A stretch of 64,000 nt of DNA, from positions 3,596,001 to 3,660,000 of the forward strand of contig NC_019792.1 of NCBI RefSeq assembly GCF_000230715.2, written 5' to 3'. The stretch is from Natronobacterium gregoryi SP2 (lineage in GTDB: Archaea; Halobacteriota; Halobacteria; Halobacteriales; Natrialbaceae). Position numbers and translations under genes: made by a program. Below, one piece after another: positions 1 to 8,231 of the stretch (within the stretch, counting starts at the first letter, position 1; every line of letters begins with the position of its first letter). The notes under the pieces are model-generated. The model was given only the letters and a program-made list of their open reading frames with translations, did no database searches and was not told where the DNA came from.

Positions 1-1
1 G

Positions 2-1003
2 CTGACCGTCGGCGAATTCGATGCCGACGAGCCGACCGAGTTCGAGAGGTTCCCCGAACCCGACCTACCAGGCGGCGTCTCCGGCGGCATTAGCTTTGAC
101 CCCGCCGCTGACCGGTTCGCGCTGTCGACGACCGGCGACACCGTGAACACGAACGTCTTCGTGGTCGACGTCGAGTCCGGGGAAGCAAAGCGCTGGACGC
201 GAGCCCCGACTGCGGGGATTCCACCGGAGACGTTCGACGAGTCCGATCTCGTCCACGTCGAGAGCTTCGACGAACTGGAGGTGCCCGGTTTCCTCACCCT
301 GCCGGACGGCTACGAAGCGGGGAACACACCCGTCGTCGTCGACATCCACGGCGGCCCCGAGAGCCAGCGCCGGCCGTCGTTCTCGAGCGTCAAGCAGTAC
401 TTCCTCGATCGAGGATACGCGTACTTCGAACCCAACGTCCGGGGATCGGCCGGGTACGGTGCCGACTACGCTGCACTAGACGACGTCGAGAAGCGCATGG
501 ACTCGGTCGCAGACATCGAGGCCTGCGTCGAGTGGCTGCAAGACCACCCTGCGATCGACCCGGACCGTATCGCCGCCAAAGGGGGGTCCTACGGCGGCTT
601 CATGGTGCTTGCCGCGCTGACGGAGTACCCCCATCTCTGGGCGGCTGGGATCGACGTCGTCGGCATCGCCAACTTCGTCACGTTCCTCGAGAACACGGGC
701 GACTGGCGACGCGAACTCCGCGAAGCCGAGTACGGGAGTCTCGAGGCCGACCGCGAGTTCCTGGAAGACATTTCGCCGATCAACAACGTCGAGCGGATCG
801 AGGCACCGCTTTTCGTCCTCCACGGCGAGAACGATCCCCGCGTGCCCGTCGGTGAGGCCGAACAGATCGCCGACCAGGCCGCCAAACAGGGCGTCCCGGT
901 CCGAAAGTTGATATTCGAAGACGAGGGCCACGGCTTCTCGAAACTCGAGAACCGCATCGAGGCCTACACCGAAATCGCGGACTTCCTCGACGAACACGTC
1001 TGA
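2..1003 (+). CDS. S9 family peptidase (prolyl oligopeptidase / acylaminoacyl-peptidase type), C-terminal part
   Basis: The reading frame is open from the first bases of the window, so the N-terminal propeller is only partly present (short beta-rich stretch in the first 70 codons). The rest is the alpha/beta-hydrolase catalytic domain. It shows an HGGPE oxyanion-type motif, the nucleophile elbow GGSYGG (serine), the acid loop HGENDPRVP (aspartate) and the catalytic histidine in EGHGF. The family hydrolyses short peptides in the cytoplasm, probably in peptide turnover. An internal ATG-like start near 143 is not the true start, because coding sequence continues upstream. The stop codon overlaps a palindromic repeat. 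Confidence 0.9.
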   Translation: MTVGEFDADEPTEFERFPEPDLPGGVSGGISFDPAADRFALSTTGDTVNTNVFVVDVESGEAKRWTRAPTAGIPPETFDESDLVHVESFDELEVPGFLTLPDGYEAGNTPVVVDIHGGPESQRRPSFSSVKQYFLDRGYAYFEPNVRGSAGYGADYAALDDVEKRMDSVADIEACVEWLQDHPAIDPDRIAAKGGSYGGFMVLAALTEYPHLWAAGIDVVGIANFVTFLENTGDWRRELREAEYGSLEADREFLEDISPINNVERIEAPLFVLHGENDPRVPVGEAEQIADQAAKQGVPVRKLIFEDEGHGFSKLENRIEAYTEIADFLDEHV

Positions 1004-1080
1004 GACGGATTGTTGTCCCGAGTATCGGTACGACCGCGACCCGAAACGCTTGCAGCGAAACTGACAGGCAGTAAACCGTG
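1001..1080. repeat. P-family palindromic element, diverged copy (P1)
   Basis: Begins at the stop codon of the S9 peptidase. The left arm resembles TGAGACGGATTG-TTGTC and the right arm resembles GACAGGCAGTAAACCGT, the outer-arm pattern of the other P copies. The inner stem is degraded. It lies between two convergent genes. Confidence 0.5.
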
Positions 1081-1122
1081 ACCAGTGACAGCAACCGGCC
1101 ACACTCGAGGTGATCGGTCAGT

Positions 1123-1635
1123 TCACCACTCGATTTCGTACTCGCACATCTCGTCGGAGTCGACACGACCGGTCGTCGTGCTCTCGACGAGGTTGGGGAA
1201 CTGTCCGCCGAACCGTTCGACCGTTCCCATAACGATCCCTTTCGAAAACTCACGGGGGTACGGACTCTCGAACGCGATTGTTCCGCCGTCGTCCGTCCCC
1301 TCGAATTCGAACTCGCCGACTCTGCCGCGGTGACAGCTTTGCAGTCCGTTCGGAAGATTCCGGAGGGCTTCGGCCGGTGTTTCGGACTCGTCACGCCACT
1401 CGAGTTGTTTCGCAACTGCGGCCCCGAGTTGCCTGACGGTCGGCTCGCCGGCCCTGTCCTCGATCAGTTCCAGGGTGCGTGCGAATTCTGTGACCGGGTA
1501 CCAGTCGTTCTCGTCGAATTCGTCGATCCCCTTTTCCGCCAGTTCCTCTCGAACGCGGTCTCGAAAGACGGTCATCAGATTGTCGACCGTCGCGTCGACC
1601 GTCTGCCCACTTACTCTCGCGTGTTGTCCTTTCAT
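1123..1635 (-). CDS. Hypothetical protein translationally coupled to the sulfurtransferase
   Basis: A 170-residue acidic soluble protein whose start overlaps the stop of the upstream rhodanese gene by 4 bp (ATGA), so the two are almost certainly co-translated. The N-terminal half looks helical; the C-terminal half has glycine turns and ends with a cysteine-containing strand (C-EYEIEW). I do not recognise the family. The fold pattern could fit a V4R/HNOB-like small-molecule sensor, but no diagnostic residues are visible. Coupling suggests a role next to sulfur transfer. Confidence 0.7.
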   Translation of the reverse strand: MKGQHARVSGQTVDATVDNLMTVFRDRVREELAEKGIDEFDENDWYPVTEFARTLELIEDRAGEPTVRQLGAAVAKQLEWRDESETPAEALRNLPNGLQSCHRGRVGEFEFEGTDDGGTIAFESPYPREFSKGIVMGTVERFGGQFPNLVESTTTGRVDSDEMCEYEIEW

Positions 1636-2543
1636 CGCCCGTCACCCCCAACCGATCCAACGGGCGACGACGCGCCCGGTTCCCCCGTTTCGATCGGTGC
1701 GTCCTCCAGTTGACTCCACTCGGTCCAGGAGCCGTCGTAGTTGGTCGCATCGACACCGAGTAACTCGTGCAAAACGAACCAGGTAACCGACGCTCGTTCA
1801 CCGATCCGACAGTAAGCGACCGCACTGTCGTCCTCGTCGACGTCGTACACCTCGCGGAGTTGCTCTTTGGACTTGAACGAGCCGTCGGGACGAACCGCTT
1901 TGGCCCACGGAACGTTTTCGGCACCGGGGATGTGTCCCTCGGAATCCGTCGTTTTCGGAATCTCGGGTGGTGGACTTCCGCCACGGTACTCCTGTGGGTT
2001 GCGAACGTCGATTATCGGCTGCTCGGTCTCGAGAGCGCGTTTGACGTCTGCTTCGTACGCTCGAATCGTCTCGTCGGTTTCGTCGACGGTGTACTCACCG
2101 GGCGTGACCGACGGAACCGCCGTCGTCCACTCGTAGTCGTGCCAGTTCCAGTAGTGACGACCGCCGTCCATCAACCGGACGTCGTCGTGTCCGTAGTACT
2201 TACAGACCCAGTAGACGTGTGCCGCAAACCAGTTTGCCTCGTCGCCATAGAGGACGAGCGTCGTGTCGTTCGTGACGCCACACGCTTCCATTACCGCTTC
2301 GAAGGCGTCGGCGTCGACGATGTCCCGGCCGAGTTCGCCAGCGACGTCGTTTTCCCAGTCGACGCTGATCGCACCCGGAATGTGTCCTCGGTCGTATCGA
2401 CTCGTGTCGATATCGACCTCGAGGAGCCTGTAGGCTGGATCGTCGCGCTCGAACGCCGACAACGTCTCGCTGACCCATTCGGGATCTGCGAGTGGGTCCT
2501 GATTCGGTTTCATTGCGAAGCATGCGTTGAGACTGGCTGCCAT
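1632..2543 (-). CDS. Thiosulfate/3-mercaptopyruvate sulfurtransferase, tandem rhodanese
   Basis: Two rhodanese domains in 303 residues, the usual length for TST/MST enzymes. The N-terminal domain (about 20-150) is the inactive structural copy, with DTSRYDRGHIPGAI. The C-terminal domain (about 165-290) has IDVRNPQEY, GHIPGAENVPW and the active-site loop YCRIGERA carrying the catalytic cysteine. It transfers sulfane sulfur from thiosulfate or mercaptopyruvate to a thiophilic acceptor. Methionine 11 (position 2513) is an alternative start, since the first ten residues add nothing conserved. The stop overlaps the next gene by 4 bp. Confidence 0.92.
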   Translation of the reverse strand: MAASLNACFAMKPNQDPLADPEWVSETLSAFERDDPAYRLLEVDIDTSRYDRGHIPGAISVDWENDVAGELGRDIVDADAFEAVMEACGVTNDTTLVLYGDEANWFAAHVYWVCKYYGHDDVRLMDGGRHYWNWHDYEWTTAVPSVTPGEYTVDETDETIRAYEADVKRALETEQPIIDVRNPQEYRGGSPPPEIPKTTDSEGHIPGAENVPWAKAVRPDGSFKSKEQLREVYDVDEDDSAVAYCRIGERASVTWFVLHELLGVDATNYDGSWTEWSQLEDAPIETGEPGASSPVGSVGGDGR

Positions 2544-2776
2544 TAGTTGCTCCGCGGGAGTCTCAGATACCGAGAACGGGCCTGTATATTACAGGAACGG
2601 TCTCCGGTAGCGTCACGACGCCGTTCGAACTCCGCTTTTCTCTCACAACTGCGCGTCTCCAGTCGCGTGTAGTAGTTAGTGAGTTGTAATATCCAGCTCT
2701 AGGACTGCCGTACGTCGTCGCCGGGACGACACGATCCACGCGTGCAGACACCGGTGAACCGGTACAGCATCTCGTT

Positions 2777-3838
2777 TTAGCCGATCACTCCAGTCTTCGT
2801 CGCGACGTCTCGAGCGGCTTCTTCGTTCATGCCATCACCGAGGATCGTGTAGCGGTCGCGTATCTCGTGACAGGTCGTCAGCGCCTCGAGCACGGTTTCG
2901 TCGTCGATCCCGAGTTCGTCGGCAGTCGTCGGCGCGTCGATGCTGTCGAGAGCGTCTCGGATGTCGACCCAGAATCCTCGTTCTCCGCCGTGGAGGTAGG
3001 CGGTCATGATCGAGCCGACGCCGACCTGATGGCCGTGGAGCGCCACGTTCGGTTCCAGCCGATCTAACTGGTGGGAGAAGAGGTGTTCCGCGCCACTGGC
3101 GGGCCGCGAAGAGCCCGCGATGCTCATCGCGACGCCGGAAGACATCAGCGCCTTGGTGACGACCCAGGACGACTCCTCGAGACCGGGCCGGATAAGGTCG
3201 GCGTTGTCGACCAGGATCTCGGCGGTCATTTCCGAGAGTGCGGCCGCGTACTCGGAGTGTTCGACGTTTTTGAGCCGTCTGGCGAGTCGCCAGTCCATGA
3301 CGGCAGTGTAGTTCGAGATGATGTCGGCACAGCCGGCGGTCGTCAGCTCCCAGGGTGCCTCGGCGAGGACGGCCGTGTCGGCGACGACGGCCAGCGGCGG
3401 TTCGGCCGCGACGCTGTGGCGAGTGTCACCGTCGGGGACCGAGCCACGGTTGCTGACGATCCCGTCGTGGCTGGCGGCCGTCGGAATCGAAAGAAAGCCC
3501 ATCGAGAGGTGGTGGCTCGCCATCTTCGCGATGTCGATCGCCTTCCCGCCGCCGATGCCGACGAGGTAGGATGCGTCTTCGGCTTCGGCGACCTCGATGA
3601 CCGTCTCGACCGAGTCGAAGGTTGCGGACTCGATCGTGACGACGGCGGGATCGATCCCCGCGGCCTCGAAGTCTGCGGCGATCGGCTCTGCGGCGACCTC
3701 GCGTGGGGTTGGACTGGTGACGAACAGCGGCCGGCCCTGCAGGTGGAGGTCGTCGACGATCTCGACGACCTCGTCGAGGACGCCGTGACCGACGGCGACG
3801 TTTCGTGGGAGTCGAATCCACTTTGACTTCTGGAACAT
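2777..3838 (-). CDS. egsA: sn-glycerol-1-phosphate dehydrogenase
   Basis: 353-residue NAD(P)-dependent enzyme that reduces dihydroxyacetone phosphate to sn-glycerol-1-phosphate, the archaeal ether-lipid backbone. The protein opens with MFQKSKWIRLPRNV, has the Rossmann segment LVGIGGGKAIDIAK near residue 100, then IPTAASHDGI and metal-binding histidines (SGAEHLFSHQL; LHGHQVGVG), as in the iron-alcohol-dehydrogenase/G1PDH family. The longer open frame up to 4003 is not used: the start at 3838 gives the family N-terminus and has a purine-rich GGAGGG just upstream. It lies in the same orientation as the SDR gene, 64 bp away. Confidence 0.95.
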   Translation of the reverse strand: MFQKSKWIRLPRNVAVGHGVLDEVVEIVDDLHLQGRPLFVTSPTPREVAAEPIAADFEAAGIDPAVVTIESATFDSVETVIEVAEAEDASYLVGIGGGKAIDIAKMASHHLSMGFLSIPTAASHDGIVSNRGSVPDGDTRHSVAAEPPLAVVADTAVLAEAPWELTTAGCADIISNYTAVMDWRLARRLKNVEHSEYAAALSEMTAEILVDNADLIRPGLEESSWVVTKALMSSGVAMSIAGSSRPASGAEHLFSHQLDRLEPNVALHGHQVGVGSIMTAYLHGGERGFWVDIRDALDSIDAPTTADELGIDDETVLEALTTCHEIRDRYTILGDGMNEEAARDVATKTGVIG

Positions 3839-3841
3839 ATT

Positions 3842-3847
3842 CCCTCC
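3842..3847 (-). promoter_or_regulatory. Shine-Dalgarno-like GGAGGG upstream of egsA
   Basis: On the minus strand GGAGGG ends 3 nt before the ATG at 3838. It decides between this start and the in-frame upstream methionine at 4003, which lies inside the neighbouring gene. Confidence 0.6.
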
Positions 3848-3902
3848 AAGGGTATGGGAGGCATAAAATCGTTCTCGTCGTTCGTCCGCGAACGCCGCCG
3901 GA

Positions 3903-4892
3903 CTAGAGCGTCTCCAGAATGCCGAGTACGCGTTCCTCTGCCTCCCTTTCCGGTCCGTTCTCGCGTCCAACCCGGTCGCTCTCGAGGTGGTCCTCGACTG
4001 CACGGCCCATCGCCTCCTCGAGCGGCGTCGACTCCCAGCCCAGGTCGGCGAGTTTCGCCGTCGACATGACGTGTGGATAGTCGCGGTAGAGCGGGTAGTC
4101 CTCGAGTTCGATGTCGCCAGCCTCGAGTTCTCGCGGGCCGGCGTGGACGATCTCGACGTCAGTATCGAGTTGGTCGGCGATCAACTCGACCATCTCCTCG
4201 AGCGTGACGAGTCGCCGGTCGCCCGTGTTGTACGCCTCGCCCGGGTCGCCGCGTTCGGCGACGATTCGCAGGGCGCTGGCGACGTCCTCGACGTAGACGC
4301 GGTGCCAGATATTCGTCCCGTCACCGGGGACGACGACCCGGTCGAAGCGGTTCACCCGGTCGATCCAGAAGTCGAGTCGCTCGGTGTAGTCGTGTGGGCC
4401 GTAGACGATCGGCGGCCGGAGGGACATCGCGTCGACGCCTTCCTCGGCGGCCTCGAAGACCGCGCGGTCGCCCTCGGCCTTCCGGTTCCCGTAGGTGTCG
4501 CCCTCGTCGTCGGTCGCCTGGTTCCTGGTACACGGGGCAAGCGGCGTCTCTCCTTCACGTTTGGGAATGTCTTCCCGACCGTACGCTGCGCCACTCGAGA
4601 TGTAGACGTAGGCCTCACAGTCTGCAAAGATCCGAGTCGCCGCCCGGACGTCATCGGGGTAGTAGGCCACGCAGTCGAAGACTGCGTCGGGGTCGACCTC
4701 GTCTGCGGCCGCCGCGAGCGCGTCGTCGTCCGTCCGGTCGCCCTGGACGCGTTCGACGCGGTCGTCGGCGGCGAAGGGGTCGTCGTGGTTGCCGCGGTTG
4801 AAGATCGTCACGTCGTAGCCGTTTGCGAGCAGTTCCGTCACGAGGTGGCGCCCGATGAACCGCGTGCCACCGATGACGAGAGCGTCGTCCAT
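3903..4892 (-). CDS. NAD-dependent epimerase/dehydratase (extended SDR)
   Basis: 329 residues. N-terminal Rossmann motif GGTRFIGRH (residues about 8-16), with the serine of YISSGAAYG and the Tyr-Lys pair in YGNRK forming the SDR catalytic set. RPPIVYGPHDYTERLDFW and a substrate-side C-terminal region follow. Proteins of this shape (GGTRFIG rather than GGAGFIG) act on nucleotide sugars or are CSP41-like; substrate unknown. It is divergent from the helicase operon starting at 5000 and upstream of egsA in the same direction. Confidence 0.88.
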   Translation of the reverse strand: MDDALVIGGTRFIGRHLVTELLANGYDVTIFNRGNHDDPFAADDRVERVQGDRTDDDALAAAADEVDPDAVFDCVAYYPDDVRAATRIFADCEAYVYISSGAAYGREDIPKREGETPLAPCTRNQATDDEGDTYGNRKAEGDRAVFEAAEEGVDAMSLRPPIVYGPHDYTERLDFWIDRVNRFDRVVVPGDGTNIWHRVYVEDVASALRIVAERGDPGEAYNTGDRRLVTLEEMVELIADQLDTDVEIVHAGPRELEAGDIELEDYPLYRDYPHVMSTAKLADLGWESTPLEEAMGRAVEDHLESDRVGRENGPEREAEERVLGILETL

Positions 4893-4999
4893 GCGTGGTG
4901 GTCGTCACATTCGGGGAAAACGATGACGGACCGCATCGGACCGATCCGTCGCCGTACCTTTAAGTAGTAACTCGCTCCTACACGGGGACGTATCCATCG

Positions 5000-7222
5000 A
5001 TGTCGACGACGTTCTCCCTCGAGGGGGTCTGTAAACTCCGAGACTGTCCCGCGTCCGACGCCCTCGAGGACGCTGCCCGCGAGTACGCCGCTCTCGCGGA
5101 CGAGTATGGCCCCCGGAACGTACTGGTCCTGAAGCGCCACCCCGCCGGCCTCGAGGCAGTCCGCGAACGGCTGGCCGCCGTCGACTCGACGAACGGTTCG
5201 CCGCGCTCTCCCCGGGTCGAGTCGGTCCCCGAACACGCCTCGAAGGTCATCGAAGAGCACGATCCGACGCTGGATCGACTCGAGTACGAGGAACGTATCG
5301 AACTCATCTCGCTCGTGATCGACGGTGCGAGCCGTGACGTTCCCGACTACCTCGAGCGGGCCGCCCGTCACGAGAGTTTCGCCCGGGACGTGGGGCAACT
5401 GCTGCTCGAGGCGACCCGCCAGCAGCGCCGACTCGAGGACGGGGCGGACGTCCACGACTGCCTGGAGTTTCTCTACGCGATGAACGACCGATTCCACGAG
5501 GCGATCGCATCCCGCGGCTACGTCGAGCGGGCGGACGTGATCCCGCGGGCCGTCGACCTGCTCGAGGACGACGCCGACGGCCTCCGGACGCGGATGACGG
5601 AGTCGTTCGACGCCGTCCTCGCTCTCGAGTTCGAGGAGTTCCGCCGACTCGACCGACGCTATCTCGGAGCACTCTCGGCCGATGCGCGACTGGTCTGTCT
5701 GGGCGAACGCCACGCCAGCGTCGAGCGAACCCGTGTCGAGCCCGGTCGGATCGGGGACGTCGTCGGCGACGGCCTCGCGATGGAACGGCTCGAGCGAGTG
5801 GACGCGTCCGGGTCCCCTCACCGCGATATCGTCCGATTTCTCGCGACCGGCGACGCGCCGGAGTCGAAAGAGAGCACTGACGCGCAGGCGTCGGAGGGCG
5901 ACTCGAGTGTTGACGCGGCGGAACCGACTGGACGCGCTCACCGCATTCGAACCGGAACCGCACGCGAGCAGGTTCGTGCGGTCGCCACGGAGATCCAGTC
6001 GCTGTCCGGGCGTCGCGAGTGGGGCTACGACGAGTTCGTCGTCGCCGTTCCCTCGATCGAACGGGTTCCAGACACCAGACGGCGGCTCCGGGAAGCGGGC
6101 GTTCCGACGGCGACGATCGGCACTCCCTCGCTCGCCGAAGACCCCGCGGTCAACGAACTCTACGCGTTCGTGGCGCTGCAGTGTGAGCGAAGCGAGACGC
6201 GGGCTGCAGACGGCGACCGGGACGGCGACTTCGCTCGCGAGGACGGCCTCGAGCGACTCCGCGCTCGCGTCGACGACTTTTCACCGTCCCTGCTCGAGGC
6301 CTGTGACGACTCGAGTGTCGTCCGCGCGCTCCGGCAGTGGCTCCGGCAGACGAACCTGAAAGGACGTATCGCTGCCGAGGAGGACTGGGTCGATGCCCGC
6401 GAGCAGTACGCAGGCGTGCGTCGCGTCCTCGAGATCGCCGACTTCGTCGAGGAGACGGATCTCGTCGGGCCGGACTGGCACGGATTCCGCCGAATGCTCG
6501 AGCGGACGATCCGGTACGACGCGCCGTACGTCCACGCGGTCGAGACCCAGCCGCCGACCGGCGGCGTCACGGTCTGTGCTGTCGGCGATCTCAAGTACGA
6601 CGCATACGAGGTCGTGTTCCTGCTGGATCTTATCGACGACGCGTACCCGGGCGAACAGTTCCTCACGCAGCTGTTTCCCGACGCGTGGCTCGAGGAGATG
6701 TCGGGGTATCCGGCGGTCACCGACCCCTCGCCCGAGACGGTCGCGGAGACGTTTGCGACGGTCGACGGATCGGACGACGTGGGCGACCCCTTCGAAACAT
6801 ACCACGCCCAGCGATCGCGACGCCGGCTCGCGATCGGTGCCCGTGCCGCACGGAGCCGTCTCTACTGCTGTTCGTACGAACGGGGCTCCGGCGGGCTGCG
6901 ACGCACCTACGACGAGTCGCGCTACCTCCAGCTACTCGCGTCGACGTCCGGACCCACACTCGAGGACGTCGACACCCACGACGAGGCGGCGATCAACGGC
7001 GAGACGAACGCCCTCGAGGCCGTCCTCGACCAGCCCCACGGCGAACTCGAGCGTGTCCTCCGGGAGGCGAGTACGGGCGGCGAGGCCGACCTCGCGGACA
7101 CCGAGGAACTGTTCGAGGAGCTCGCCGTCGTCCTCTCGGCGGATGATGTCGACGACGAACTTGCCGAGGCGGTGCGGTCGCAGTTCGAGTTCGCGGCGGG
7201 AGAGGTGGTCCGGAATGACTGA
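5000..7222 (+). CDS. AddB/RecC-like inactivated helicase subunit
   Basis: 740 residues, acidic, first of three overlapping genes. The N-terminus (about 35-55, VLVLKRHPAG) is where a UvrD-type Walker A loop would sit but has no GxGKT. Near residue 525 it has VTVCAVGDLKYDAYEVVFLLDL, matching the motif-V region of RecC/AddB proteins (KG-F--VFLLGL--G-FP), followed by DDAYPGEQFL. This points to a catalytically dead SF1 scaffold of the RecC/AddB kind that helps recognise and split DNA ends. The protein stops before any nuclease domain; that domain is the next gene. The end overlaps the next start by 8 bp. Function is inferred from motifs and context. Confidence 0.7.
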   Translation: MSTTFSLEGVCKLRDCPASDALEDAAREYAALADEYGPRNVLVLKRHPAGLEAVRERLAAVDSTNGSPRSPRVESVPEHASKVIEEHDPTLDRLEYEERIELISLVIDGASRDVPDYLERAARHESFARDVGQLLLEATRQQRRLEDGADVHDCLEFLYAMNDRFHEAIASRGYVERADVIPRAVDLLEDDADGLRTRMTESFDAVLALEFEEFRRLDRRYLGALSADARLVCLGERHASVERTRVEPGRIGDVVGDGLAMERLERVDASGSPHRDIVRFLATGDAPESKESTDAQASEGDSSVDAAEPTGRAHRIRTGTAREQVRAVATEIQSLSGRREWGYDEFVVAVPSIERVPDTRRRLREAGVPTATIGTPSLAEDPAVNELYAFVALQCERSETRAADGDRDGDFAREDGLERLRARVDDFSPSLLEACDDSSVVRALRQWLRQTNLKGRIAAEEDWVDAREQYAGVRRVLEIADFVEETDLVGPDWHGFRRMLERTIRYDAPYVHAVETQPPTGGVTVCAVGDLKYDAYEVVFLLDLIDDAYPGEQFLTQLFPDAWLEEMSGYPAVTDPSPETVAETFATVDGSDDVGDPFETYHAQRSRRRLAIGARAARSRLYCCSYERGSGGLRRTYDESRYLQLLASTSGPTLEDVDTHDEAAINGETNALEAVLDQPHGELERVLREASTGGEADLADTEELFEELAVVLSADDVDDELAEAVRSQFEFAAGEVVRND

Positions 7223-8231
7223 GACGCTCTCGGTCGACGCGCTTCGGGCCTACCTCCGCTGTCCCCGCCAGTACGAACTGGGCTACGTCTACGACCTCGA
7301 GGGGACCGACGAGGACGATGCGACGGCCGACCGCGTCTCACTGCTTCGAACGGCGATCTGTGCGGCCCTCGAAAGCGACGAGAGCGACCCGGAGGCGCTC
7401 GAAGCGGTGGCGAAACGACGACTGTCGACGCTCTGGGACGACCACGACGAACCGTTCCACTCACAGGCACAGCGACGCCACGAACGCCGCGTCCTCGAGG
7501 CGACGCTGCGGGCGTACCTCGAGCTGGCGGGCGTCGAACACGCGATGGGGGTTCGAGAGTTGCGCCAGGAGGTGGCGGACGGCGACGCCACGCTCGCCGG
7601 CCCGGAGATCGACCTCGAGAGTTCGATTTCGGTCCCCGATTCGGACGCCGAACCCGTCACTCTCGAGGCGACCGTCGACTACGTCTACGGCGACGGCTCG
7701 TCGCTGGTCGGGGTGCGGTTCGTCCCGACGCTCTGGCCGATGGGGTATCTCCGGTATCGCTCCGAGTGGGAGGACGTCGAGGACCGGTTCGTCGACCACT
7801 TCGATCCCGAAGCCGACGAGTTCGATCCCGGCTCCGTTGGGACCTTGCTCGAGACCGCCGTCGTCCTTGATGGGCTCCGGAGCTACGCCGACCGGCTCGG
7901 GCTGTCCGATCGAACCTGCCGGTACGTCTGGGTGCCCCTCGCCGATCGCTCGGAGACGTCGATCAACTGGGTGCGTGAGACTGTCGAGACGAGTCTCGAG
8001 GTCGCAGACCTCACCGACGTTTACGTCGACCACCACACGTTCGGGATGACCCACGAACACCGCAATCGGACCGTCGACGGGCGACTCGAGTCGGTCGTCG
8101 ACCGTCTCCGATCCGACGGTTTCGACCCGAGTGAACGGTGGGACGACATCGTCGACGAGGTCTGTCCGGCGTGTGAGTATCGCGTCTGCTGTGGCGAGTA
8201 CGTCGGGACGGAGGTGGCGTTCGATGGGTGA
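7215..8231 (+). CDS. Fe-S nuclease-like protein (AddB C-terminal / Cas4-like fold), active site apparently lost
   Basis: 338 residues. One cysteine lies near the N-terminus (C16 in YLRCPRQYE) and a cluster near the C-terminus (C317, C320, C325/C326 in CPACEYRVCC), the spacing seen in iron-sulfur PD-(D/E)XK nucleases such as AddB and Cas4. Where DxxD...(D/E)xK would be expected there is ATVDYVYGDG followed by LVGVRF, so the catalytic lysine motif is not evident. It overlaps both neighbours by 8 bp, implying coupled translation into one complex. It could be a structural Fe-S domain that clamps DNA. The ATG at 7215 is chosen because the longer frame lies inside the upstream gene. Confidence 0.75.
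   Translation: MTETLSVDALRAYLRCPRQYELGYVYDLEGTDEDDATADRVSLLRTAICAALESDESDPEALEAVAKRRLSTLWDDHDEPFHSQAQRRHERRVLEATLRAYLELAGVEHAMGVRELRQEVADGDATLAGPEIDLESSISVPDSDAEPVTLEATVDYVYGDGSSLVGVRFVPTLWPMGYLRYRSEWEDVEDRFVDHFDPEADEFDPGSVGTLLETAVVLDGLRSYADRLGLSDRTCRYVWVPLADRSETSINWVRETVETSLEVADLTDVYVDHHTFGMTHEHRNRTVDGRLESVVDRLRSDGFDPSERWDDIVDEVCPACEYRVCCGEYVGTEVAFDG

Noticed and set aside
2697-2776. Another P-family element upstream of the rhodanese gene
   Set aside because: Only the right arm (GGTACAGCATCTCGT) resembles the family; the left arm and inner stem do not pair, so I did not list it.
4394-4801. Arg-rich plus-strand frame inside the SDR gene
   Set aside because: Shadow frame of GC-rich coding sequence on the opposite strand.
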